Below, piece by piece: positions 25,183-34,801 of a stretch of 64,000 nt of DNA (its first letter is position 1; each line of letters starts with the position of its first letter). The DNA comes from Ascidia mentula (lineage: Eukaryota; Chordata; Ascidiacea; Phlebobranchia; Ascidiidae), in NCBI GenBank assembly GCA_947561715.1, contig OX387200.1:19594501-19658500 (forward strand), written 5' to 3'. The translations under genes were made by a program, and so were the position numbers. The notes beneath the pieces are model-generated. The model did no database searches. It was not told the DNA's origin and saw nothing but the letters and a program-made list of their open reading frames with translations.

Positions 25183-27038
25183 CTATTTGTAATTATTATT
25201 GGGAACTCGGTTTCTAACATCTGGGTCCTTTTCCTCATCATTTTCTTCTTTCTTCAAAGGTTTTTCTTCTTCATCCTTGACGTCAACTTCTTCCACAATA
25301 GTCTGAAAAATTGCCCACAATTAAATATAATGTAAATCAGCAGAATACAACTTATTTTAAAGAGTGGTTCAAACATGTTTAAAACAGAGTATTCTGGTCA
25401 CTGTAGGGTGGATATTTATTATTTAAGACTTCTGTATAAGGTTTCTTGTGATCAGTTATATTGCATGGACTATTCATATGTGCAACACTTCGCTATGTAA
25501 AGATGTACAATGTACAGTGCAACTTGTCTCAATATTGTTTGCACTTATTTGTGCATCAAAAAAATACTGAATAATTGTCACTATAGCTAATAATGGCAAA
25601 AAAAACAATATTTGTCATAACTGTTTAAAATACAACCAACAAACAATTTCACAAATGTACCTTTTTGCTGTGCTTTTCATACATAAATATGATAGTGATC
25701 AATATGACAACCTCAGCAACAATACCGAGGAAGGGCCAAAGAGCAGCAAGCTTATCCTTCACACGAATGAGAACCTAAAAAACAGTGCTCGGTCAATCAT
25801 CTCTTGCAACGAAGCATAAAGCATCATAAAGTATGGTTAAGCTCCCTCTTTTTGAAATGTTTCAAGCATGACAATCTTAAAAGGAATATGACTTCTTGAT
25901 AGCATGACTGCACAAAGGAAATGTAATTTTAAACAAAGGAATAAAAACAGATATATAATTAAAAACATGTCCGTACTTCACCTAACAGTGTAAAGTTTCC
26001 ATAATAGAATTCTTTCTCATGCTGTTTTTACTCACAAATATTACACTTACCTCAACAGTTTCATTTCCAACAGTGTTTTTTACTTCACACATATAGTAGG
26101 CTTGCATATCATATGTAAGATTACGGAAAAGGATTGTGGAGCTGTAGAAAGGAAACACTTGTTATTTTAATTTTTTTTTATCTATGCCATCTTATTTTAC
26201 ATTGGTGTACATACATAACAATTTTAAATGAATAATTGGAAAATTAGGTAATATATACAAGTTTATAACATGCAGAAATGCGTCACCCCCCAAAAAACAT
26301 CAAACATGCTTTTGCTTACTTATTTCCAGAAGTTGTAATGTTAATATTTGGGTCAGAAGTTGGTGTTATTAGCATTATAACATTGTCAACTCCTTCTTCC
26401 CTTCGACTCCATTTAAATGTAACTGTGGGATAAGATCCCTGACTGATGCAAGTCAACTTTCGATTATTGTCTCCATCATTGAAGGTCACAGACTTTCTTG
26501 TATTCTTAAAAATAAATTTGTTTTTTTACTATACTTGTAAGTTCTATACATCTAATTGGAAAAAGGATGCAATTTTTTGGCAGTCAATGTAAAACCAATT
26601 AGCTATTGCATTATTATACACGTACAAGGTCCATGCAATAAATCAAAGTTTGCTGCGAAACAATCCTCTGCGCAAATTACAAACTTTCCAATCTTGATTA
26701 AATATGTAAGAATATACATCGAAACACACCTGAATTATTGGTTTTGCCAAGTGGAAAACAGAAATAGTGTTGACAAGATTGTCATTGGCTAAACACATAT
26801 ATTCCCCAGTCTGAGCAATGCTTGTAAGGTTTAATATCAGAGCTCCAGTTCCAATGACCTCTGAAACACCAGCTGCATTTGTGTAGTTCCAGGATATTGC
26901 TACACTGGAATTCACTTTGTCAAGACCACAGTAGATAGAGGTTGGGTTTTTGGTGTTTGTATTTGAAGAGAGGTTGATAACTTCTGATGATCCCAAGCCA
27001 ACCAGAAACAAGGTGATAATCACAGTTGAAGTGTGCAT
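25183..27038 (-). CDS. BSG: Basigin/neuroplastin-like two-Ig-domain membrane protein
   Basis: Type I membrane glycoprotein. In vertebrates this family chaperones monocarboxylate transporters and Ca2+ pumps to the plasma membrane. Exons: 27038-26730, 26504-26320, 26141-26051, 25774-25661 and 25302-25183, giving 272 aa. A signal peptide occupies about residues 1-18. Ig domain 1 runs from IYCGL to GEYMCLA; Ig domain 2 from LTCIS to YYMCEV, with several N-x-S/T sites. The transmembrane helix reads [14 protein letters not shown], nearly the family consensus and including the hallmark buried glutamate. The tail YEKHSKK..., an acidic stretch, then [10 protein letters not shown] resembles basigin/neuroplastin tails. 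Orthology to BSG versus NPTN cannot be decided; an invertebrate pro-orthologue of both is likely. The ATG is chosen for its signal peptide; acceptor-like AGs lie about 12-25 nt upstream. It is divergent from ATXN7L3. Confidence 0.9.
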
Positions 27039-28035
27039 TTTTGATGTGCTATGAATAAACGCTAATAAAAAATAATATATCAGTACATGCCATAAAATAT
27101 TGCATACACTATAGAGCAGTAGAGAATACTTTATCGACACAACTTACGAAATAATGGTTAGGGTACATGATTAAAAATAAAATTTGAATAATATATTTTC
27201 TTCAATTTTTAAATGTCCTTGAATTATGTCTAAATTGATTGCATTTATTATCAACTACATTCAGCAAATTAAAACTTAACACTTTAATTTAACAACCACC
27301 AACACTGATTGAAATGCAGTTGCACTAAATAGAACAGAGAAAACGCCCATATGTGCAAAGCACTTAGGTGCAGCGTGCAGGCCCATTGCGCAACCTTTAG
27401 TCAAAACATTTCAGCCTCAACGAATACGTCTGCCCGCTTATCCATACAAAGTAAAAAGCGGCACCGAAGTATAGAATCGTGAAAACTTAGATGAGCACAG
27501 CCGTTATACAGCATCGCATGTCAACAACAAACAAACGCCGCGATTGCAAAATACCTAGCGCAGTGACAAAGAGCAAGATGCAGTGAAGCGTATCGATTGA
27601 TTGTGACCTCATTTTGCTTTCGCTGTAGCGAGGCTGGAGAGGAAGCCTTTTCATTTTGTTTGTTTTTTATTTTTACGTCAGACCTGGCGACGCCTCGTGC
27701 CAGCCGGTTAAGCACGAGGTCAAACAAGTTCATAATTTGACTCTGACTCATTTTGGAGTTGTCGTTGCGTCGTGTAAATTTTACAAACAGACCGTTAGTT
27801 TCGTGGTGGACAACGTTTTTTTTCTCTGTTTTAATTAAACTTAATTTCTTCAAGATCTAAACTGCGAGGCAAGCCTCAAACATAAATTGCTTCCTCTGAT
27901 ATCCGGACAAACAAACGTGCCTAAAAGGCAATAACTTGGCATTTGCATTTACAAGACCACATTGTCAGTGCTGCAAACAGTATTGTGGATGCTGCTTTTG
28001 TGGTGCAGGTGCTGCAGTGCCTTTAACAATGCAAC
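27039..28035. promoter_or_regulatory. Shared divergent promoter region
   Basis: About 1 kb separates the start codons of the basigin-like gene (minus) and ATXN7L3 (plus), transcribed away from each other. The 27.36-27.72 kb part is richer in CG and lies centrally. No TATA box is placed convincingly. Short open frames here lack domain character. Confidence 0.45.
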
Positions 28036-29390
28036 ATGGCAGATCTGCAAATGTATGCTGACCATTTTCTGAATGAAATGATTGAAGAGGCCGTGCTTGG
28101 AATTGCATATGAGGTAAACTTAACTTACACCTAAAAATATATCCAGAAAATAAAAAAAGATTGTTCATTTCATTTTTTATAATTGGTTTCTAGGCCCACC
28201 GGTCCTTAACAAGAGGGACATTGTTTCTTGATGAAAATCCTTCAGATGACGATGAAAAATACAAAATTGTAGTTGAGAAAGGTCTTGATATATTTGGACA
28301 ACCCCTTTGTGGCTCCAAGAAAAATGTAAGGTTTGTTTGTATTTCTGGCAAATTTCAAGGTGGCAAATAATTTTGCAGCTGGGAATCACATAGAAAACAC
28401 TGTGCTTGATTGGTGGCAGTAGGCTATAAAATATTGCTATAAAGATATTGTTACAGAACTGACCATCACAAAATCTATTTGTGTTCTTTTCAGTTTGTGA
28501 ATATAAATTTGGTTGATATAGGCTACAAGTATCAACTAATTTTCAGAACAGCAAGAAATATGTAGCATGTATACAGAATGAACTGAATCAAAAATTTAAC
28601 ATAAAAAGTGTGGGGCATCACCAAAAGTGACTTGTATAATGTATTACTATTTTTGTTTAGGTTGAGTGTCTGTGTCCAAACTGTAACAGAAATATGGCAG
28701 CGAGTCGCTTTGCACCACATCTTGAAAAATGCATGGGAATGGGAAGAAATTCAAGTAGGATTGCATCACAAAGAATAGCCAATAGTGGGTAGGTTATTTT
28801 GATCAATAAGGCCCCATGTTGGCAACAGGAAAAAATTATTGTTATTATTTGTGTTTAAACTTGCATTTTGAAGTAAAATAAGAGTATTATTCGATTACAG
28901 AAAGTTTTCATCCATAAATGACGTTTTGGGACCAGAAGATGATCCTGATGATTCCAATGATGCTGACTGGTTTGCATGTGAAACATCAACATCTCGGAAA
29001 ACCAAAAAACGGAAAGCTGAGCGCAGCAACGGATCACCACGAACATCCAAAGCGATATTAGCCCGTTCCAAAACTTCCAGTAGCTCTCCCAAACTGTTAC
29101 CAGGGGTGGATGCCCATGATGCAAATGACAATTTGGCTGTATTACAAAGTGGCACGAGACATCTCCTGGATGGCAGCATCTCACGCAGTGATAATGTTAA
29201 TCAAACAATGTCTTTATGGAGGCAGCACATCAATTCTGCTCTTTCTGAACCGGAGACCAGTCAAAATTCACACTCACCAGTGCCACCAAGTGTCATTGCG
29301 AAAAAATCTAAAAAAGGAGTGAAACACAGTCATTCAAAAAAAAGCAAAAAGCGTCAAATACCTTCCCATCAATCTCTGGGGCTTACATGA
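28036..29390 (+). CDS. ATXN7L3: ATXN7L3 / Sgf11, SAGA deubiquitinase module subunit
   Basis: Nuclear adaptor of the SAGA histone H2B deubiquitinase module; in the family the zinc finger supports USP22/Ubp8 activity on nucleosomes. Exons: 28036-28113, 28194-28325, 28661-28788 and 28901-29390, giving 275 aa. The N-terminal helix ([19 protein letters not shown]) is the segment that binds the catalytic subunit. GLDIFGQ is conserved. The Sgf11 zinc finger is [20 protein letters not shown] followed by KC, a C-x2-C...H-x3-C arrangement. [16 protein letters not shown] follows, as in vertebrate ATXN7L3. After an acidic stretch and a KKRK basic patch, the protein ends in a lysine-rich tail. The C-terminal SCA7 zinc-binding block seen in human ATXN7L3 is not recognisable. 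The start is supported by an acceptor-like AG about 24 nt upstream. Confidence 0.93.
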
Positions 29391-30246
29391 ACTGTTAGTT
29401 AAGAAAGAGTCTAAAAAATGGAGTTCCACTTAAAAATCAATTGAAAGAATTGTACCAGTTGGGTTTCATTCTGGTGGTTGTCTCAAAATTCATTTTTAAG
29501 TTCTATGCAATGTTCATAATTCTGTATGGCCTGCATGTGCCGTAGCTGTGGGTAGTGTACCGTGCATGTACCCAAACACTTATCACTTTTTTCAGTTCGT
29601 TTAAATGAAATTTAGTTTCATGAAGCTCTTCGTTACCTTTCATTATTTTTTCTTTGTTCATATCTGCATTCGGTGAGCACTGTACACTTGTGTTTTGTGA
29701 GTTTGTCTTGCTTTTTTTGTCTTTGTTGTTTGTTACTTATTATAGAGAGCAACTTGTGTGCATTGCTGCTAAAGTTCAACGTGAGACTCAGTTTACAACA
29801 ACTGAGCACTTTTAAGATTTGGATAGCAACTGAATGCTTTGTTGCAGTTCTTAATTCTTCGCAGATATCTTTTATCTAAATGCACTTTAGCAGCCTTGCA
29901 CCAAACATTGTTCTGTGCTGTATGCATTACCTCTTGCTTTAAATTCGGGTCAGCTGACAAACAGGACTGTCACTGTTCAATTTTTGTCATTGCAAAACGT
30001 TTTCCGTTGTGCATTACAAGCTATTTCTTTGCTTTGCAAATTTTCGGCTTTTTATTTAAATTTCTTTGTGACACCTCTTGTGTATGGAGGTTCTGATATC
30101 CACAAAAAAAATGCCACCTAAAATTACATAAAAATGATTGGCCAAACCAATAAAATGTAACAGCTAGGCCACTGCCTTGTCGGTTTGTGAAAGTTTGTGA
30201 TTTGTGTGCATTGTGACTCCAGCTTTATTTATTCCAATTGGATGTG

Positions 30247-30252
30247 AATAAA
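30247..30252 (+). terminator. Poly(A) signal AATAAA
   Basis: Canonical AATAAA about 860 bases after the ATXN7L3 stop and before the next plus-strand open frames. It is the first clear signal in a long AT-rich 3' region, so it is the likely 3' end of that transcript. Confidence 0.5.
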
Positions 30253-30464
30253 AGTTAACCCGCTTCGTTGTCCAATTCGCCAATGATTTTAATGAATGGT
30301 CTCCAATACCGGTTTGTTCCGTGCAGGAGTAATTGTCAAGAAAGGCAGTAAAACGACTAATCCCACATCCTGTTTTCGCGATAGCAAAGTTGTAGTTTAG
30401 TCAGTTGATGAAGTGTTTTCTGAAATAATAATAGGTGTGAACCGAGGTGTGACGTCAGAGAATC

Positions 30465-30716
30465 ATGTGGGTCACGCATCAACGATTTTGGTGGACTGGT
30501 TTGGCGTTTGGTTTGGTATTGTTTGGTAACTTTGTTGCTTGTTTCAGGGATTGCTGCGAAACAGTTTTGCAAACTGAGGTCTGTGATAAGCAGTATAACT
30601 GTAAATGCTGTGAGTCGTTGCAGACAATGCGCGACAAAAATTCGGACTGTCATTTTAAAACCTGGCCTGGTATGTTGTTGAATCGAATGAATGTGATGAC
30701 TGCAGTCCGCAGCTAG
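30465..30716 (+). CDS. Small cysteine-rich, possibly secreted protein
   Basis: An 83-codon ATG-initiated frame. It has a hydrophobic N-terminus (WWTGLAFGLVLFGNFVAC) that could act as a signal peptide. A cysteine-rich segment follows (CRDCC-like, then CDKQYNCKCC, then a further Cys), with about nine cysteines in some 50 residues. The stop is 58 nt before the DCAF15 ATG, with a 3' splice site between them. I recognise no family. It may be a real short secreted protein, the upstream cistron of an operon-like pair with DCAF15, or a non-functional frame in the DCAF15 leader. Confidence 0.3.
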   Translation: MWVTHQRFWWTGLAFGLVLFGNFVACFRDCCETVLQTEVCDKQYNCKCCESLQTMRDKNSDCHFKTWPGMLLNRMNVMTAVRS

Positions 30717-30774
30717 GCCAGGTTGGGCTCAAAAGTTAGTTAAACTTTTTTTATTCCAACAGGAAAAACATGCA

Positions 30775-33162
30775 ATGACAAGCATGAATAGGAAAAGAAG
30801 CTATGGTGAAACTTTGATTACTTCTGCTGTAAAACGAAGGGAATTGTTTCAAAACTTTTCAAAGCACCCAATAAAGCAGTCAGGCATGGCAAGCGGACTT
30901 GCCTTCAAACGATTGCCATCAAGATTGGCATACTGTCTTAGAGATATTGTTAGTGAAAAGATATTGGTTGATGAAGCACATGCATTTCTTGGGTTTAATA
31001 AAGAGGGCACATTTGTAATCTCTTACACAGAAAGGTTTGAGCCCTCTGATCACACAGGTTTTATAACACTTGTGTACCGTCTGCATTGGTGGTTGTTTCG
31101 GCAGGACAAACCAATGATTAAATGTCGAACAGTTAGATTATTTGCAAATGAAGAAATTAGTGGAAGATTATGTTTGACATATACTGAATGGCCAAGAGAC
31201 AATACTAAAGTAGTAATTACTGGATATGGAAAGCAAACAAACATCTGCTACATAACAGTCGCAGCTGTACCGTCCTACACACACTGTGAAGATTGCCTTA
31301 TTAGTTGTAAAACCAGTGTTGTAATGGACAGTGAGGAAGATGATGATGACGAAAGTAAAGTTCACTGTTTAAAACATGGGTTTGTGGCTCACATGAAACA
31401 TACTTCTGTGTCTTCTAATTCTACTGTGCTTAACCCTGGTGGCCTTAAAATCAATGACCTACTTGTGCTGAATATGGGTCATTCAATTGGTGTTTTTAGC
31501 CTTGGCCTTCTACCAAGTGATGGAAACAAGCTGTCATTACCATTAAGTTCCATCAAGCGTGCAACCTTCGAAGATATACCTGTCCCTTGTGAAAATGATG
31601 AAATAAAACCAGTGGCTAATAGTGATAGGACATTTGATATGTTGCTTAGGCGAAGATTGAACCTTATTTCACCTGCCTCCAGCAGAAGTTTAGAAAATGG
31701 CACTATGCAACTTGAATCTGATTTGTTTAGTCCACTTAATTCTCAGGGTGATGAACCGATTAGATCGCCAACTCAGGGGTCCTTGTTTTCCTTTAATTCA
31801 GATGATTCTTTGCCCTCATCACAACGTATTGTTTTAAGTGAAAACAATACATCCAACAATAGATGCAAACAGTGTTGTCACACAATCACCATTGCAAATA
31901 GTGAAACTGCTTCTGATGATTGCATTGATGATCCGTACTATGACCCGGAACCAAAAAGCATTGTACTGCTATCAAAAAGAAGGGAAACCTCTGGTACCTC
32001 TGGGTCAGTTTCACTGAAGCCAATAAGTGAGGACCAGATAAATGACAATTACTACAAGAATGAAAATTGTTGTTGTGGCATGGGCACTTCAACAAACTGT
32101 ATTGCACATAGGGCAAGGTGTCCTAACGGTGATGCGGAAAGTAATGAAAGCAACCAAGATGAAGTTTTAACAAAATTAGAATTTAAACAATGTGTTTACT
32201 GTGGACGAGTTTTACCCGACAGTCAAGAAGTCAATTCCAAACCAAAGAAGATTGACTTTCCATTGACTTCTCCTGGCAGCATGTCATCACCAAGCCGAAG
32301 TGCCTCAAAACTGTACAAGTGGTCCAATTTACGTGGTCAATTTGAACCTTCCATTGAAAGCGCAACTTCGGCAAGCCCCAATGCAAGTGAAAGCAGTGGA
32401 ACTGGAAGTATTTACTGTAATGGCGATATATCATCTCATGGCAATTTAAGACCTGTTTGTCGAAGTACAGATGGGATTGTGACTTTTGTTGAAACTTTTT
32501 ATGGACCCACAAATGCTTCATCAGATGAACCTTTACCCTTTGCTGAAAATAGTTTTTTCTGTGGCCCTGTCACTATTGAAGGGTGTAATGGGGCAATTCT
32601 AAATCCTGTCAAACCAGAGTCTTCAAAAAAATCAGTCGCTTTTTGTCAAAATCTTGTACTGGACATTGAACATGTTATATTTGATGTATTGAGAACAAGA
32701 TGTTATACCACATACAAATTTGGGTATTTAATAGACTATGAAGTCCAGATTGTTGATGTTTGTCCGGGCACAAGGTCAGTCATCATGCTAATAGTTGCCT
32801 TGCTGAATGTTTCTGCTCAGAAGTCAAAAACGAAACTACGGGACATGCACTTTCAACAGCACAGCAAGTTTGGAGCCAAGGCTAATGCACTGCAGCAATT
32901 CCAATGCTTTTTATGTTGGCGACTACAAACAGGTCGTTACGAAGTGGTGGCTGCTTCACCGTTACAGCCCTACCCAGAAAAAAAGGGATCAAAGTGGAGT
33001 GCTAGCTGGGTTGTAGAGACTGTAAAAGACATTCGTAAGGCCTGTGCTGTGCCAACTTCTGTTCAATCAAGTGTTTATGCATTGTCAAACTCACCAGTTC
33101 TGCAAGGACGGTCATTAAATCTTCTTTGGGATGCGCACAGAATGGTTGCTTTACGTAAATGA
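30775..33162 (+). CDS. DCAF15: DCAF15, CUL4-DDB1 substrate receptor
   Basis: Substrate-receptor subunit of a CRL4 ubiquitin ligase; human DCAF15 is the aryl-sulfonamide-recruited receptor for RBM39. A single coding exon of 795 aa. The N-terminal part matches the DCAF15 WD40-like region: AYCLRDIVSEKI, HAFLGFNKEGTFVISYT, YRLHWWLF, RTVRLFANEEI, EWPRDNTKVVI. A zinc site is conserved as C-E-D-C ... C-L-K-H around residues 178-210, separated by an acidic insert. The middle (about 290-600) is Ser/Asn-rich and weakly conserved. The C-terminal domain contains LDIEHVIFDVLR, YEVQIVDVCPGTRSVIM and a final SLNLLWDAHRMVAL. The AG acceptor at 30761-30762 lies 12 nt before this ATG and fixes the start. The lack of introns contrasts with the multi-exon vertebrate gene. 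Confidence 0.92.
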   Translation: MTSMNRKRSYGETLITSAVKRRELFQNFSKHPIKQSGMASGLAFKRLPSRLAYCLRDIVSEKILVDEAHAFLGFNKEGTFVISYTERFEPSDHTGFITLVYRLHWWLFRQDKPMIKCRTVRLFANEEISGRLCLTYTEWPRDNTKVVITGYGKQTNICYITVAAVPSYTHCEDCLISCKTSVVMDSEEDDDDESKVHCLKHGFVAHMKHTSVSSNSTVLNPGGLKINDLLVLNMGHSIGVFSLGLLPSDGNKLSLPLSSIKRATFEDIPVPCENDEIKPVANSDRTFDMLLRRRLNLISPASSRSLENGTMQLESDLFSPLNSQGDEPIRSPTQGSLFSFNSDDSLPSSQRIVLSENNTSNNRCKQCCHTITIANSETASDDCIDDPYYDPEPKSIVLLSKRRETSGTSGSVSLKPISEDQINDNYYKNENCCCGMGTSTNCIAHRARCPNGDAESNESNQDEVLTKLEFKQCVYCGRVLPDSQEVNSKPKKIDFPLTSPGSMSSPSRSASKLYKWSNLRGQFEPSIESATSASPNASESSGTGSIYCNGDISSHGNLRPVCRSTDGIVTFVETFYGPTNASSDEPLPFAENSFFCGPVTIEGCNGAILNPVKPESSKKSVAFCQNLVLDIEHVIFDVLRTRCYTTYKFGYLIDYEVQIVDVCPGTRSVIMLIVALLNVSAQKSKTKLRDMHFQQHSKFGAKANALQQFQCFLCWRLQTGRYEVVAASPLQPYPEKKGSKWSASWVVETVKDIRKACAVPTSVQSSVYALSNSPVLQGRSLNLLWDAHRMVALRK

Positions 33163-33257
33163 TGCCTAAACCAGACCAATCTAGTTTTTCCATTTTTTAC
33201 CATTTTTTGTTTATTTTATTCTTTTTCATTTCATGTTTCAACTTCTTCGTTTTATTG

Positions 33258-33263
33258 AATAAA
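33258..33263 (+). terminator. Poly(A) signal AATAAA
   Basis: Canonical AATAAA 95 nt after the DCAF15 stop codon, in T-rich sequence, followed by a T/G-rich stretch. It is the likely 3' end of DCAF15. Confidence 0.7.
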
Positions 33264-34801
33264 TAGTAGCTAAGTGTTGTGGTTACAAGTCTGCCTTTGT
33301 ACATCTAAGGCCACCTAATTCTACACAGTGGTTTGTGCTATTACACAGTGATTATAAAAGGTATGATTAGTAGTAGGTGTATTTCAGTTTTGCACAGAAT
33401 ACGAATATCATCCGCGAATCCACATTCAGTGTGTTTAGTTTAAGTGTAAACAACGGTGCTTAAAATCGCGTGTTGTCGTTGGAGTTTATGTGCGAAAGCA
33501 GGGATATACCAAACAAGCACAAGCGAATTTAGCTGCAACCAGTGTGTAAATTTATAACGTCATTAGAGATTCAGATTCGGCCGAATATTTGCTGAAGGTA
33601 TTCGAATCGTATCATGTTCCCTTAATTTGGATTCAACTCAAACCCAGTAAATGTTCCGAGAAGAATTTTGCAGGTTTACCTGAGTAGAAAGTTGAAGACC
33701 GCGACAATTTGATCTGAAAAATATCTATTATTTAAAGTCCTACTTTCGGTTTAGAAGCGAGTTCAAGCATTCCCATGTTCGGCATCCTTGCCTTTTCACA
33801 GTAGCCCATTGCATTGTAAAATCGGTTTCTTGTTGCAAAAATATGCTCATGGATTTTTTCGTGAAAGAAGTGCAACGTTTGGAAGTTTGCCTAGACCGGG
33901 TCGACACCTCACGCTTTCAGCGCAGCTTAGTTAACTGTTTTGAAGTTTATCCGAAAACAGTGCAACAAGCAATACTAAATGTCCGCTTGGTCCGCAAGAA
34001 CCTGATAAATGGGAAACTTTATACGACAAGCTATATGCCATTGACTAGTTTTCACTTTCCGTATGACGCAGGGAGGGGAGGCAGACCAATCGCCCAACCC
34101 GACAAAGAATTTTCCAGAGGAAATAAAGTTTTCCAAGCGTAGATCTACGCCGGCTGCCTTTCCAAGCGGCGAAATGCAATAACTGTGTTTTATGTATTAA
34201 ACTAATAGGCCTGCACAACTGCGTAAATAAATTGAAATATTAAAAGTATAATGACACGTTTCTTGTTAGTATAAACGTTTCTAGTTAGCTGGGACTTACA
34301 AATATCTCCTTCAACGAAAGGAATGCAAAAATTTTGATAGAGTAATATTAGTGTTTGATTGTTGCCGAAATCATGTAGTCAACGTTCAACATTTGTGCAT
34401 TGTAATAAATATGTCTTCTTTGTGCTCTCATGACTGCTGACTCGTGCACTGCATTGAGACGAAAGAAACTGTCAAAAATAGCACAAGGTTTTTACATGAG
34501 AGTGAGTTATACAAAGAAGCAGCCACTACAGACCAATTTAGGAATGGGATTTGAAGATTGAAACCTTGCAAAAAAGAACTGTAACGGCAAGTTTTTGCGA
34601 CACAGCGAAGTTGTTGTTTCTTGTGCTTTCAAAGCTTTATCGACAGAGTGACTGGAATGGAGCATTGGCGGGACAAATAAGCGTTGTAAGAGCTTGACTC
34701 ATCGGCTCTGACGTATGAAGATGGTTGAGGACACCATATTCACCTCATTGCTGCAAAGTTCACATATTAGTTAGGTCTGCACGCCAGCTAGAGTTTTTTC
34801 A
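33264..34801. other. Intergenic region, promoter of the adhesion GPCR
   Basis: The only open frame of note (33843-34142, plus, 99 codons) has no recognisable domain and no clear regulatory or splice context. The region upstream of 34.8 kb is presumed to hold the adhesion GPCR promoter. Confidence 0.4.

Noticed and set aside
27521..27853. 110-codon minus-strand frame in the divergent promoter
   Set aside because: No ATG start at its end, no domain, and overlaps an open frame on the other strand in sequence best explained as promoter.
33843..34142. 99-codon plus-strand frame between DCAF15 and the adhesion GPCR
   Set aside because: No family resemblance and no promoter, acceptor or poly(A) context; not enough to call a gene.
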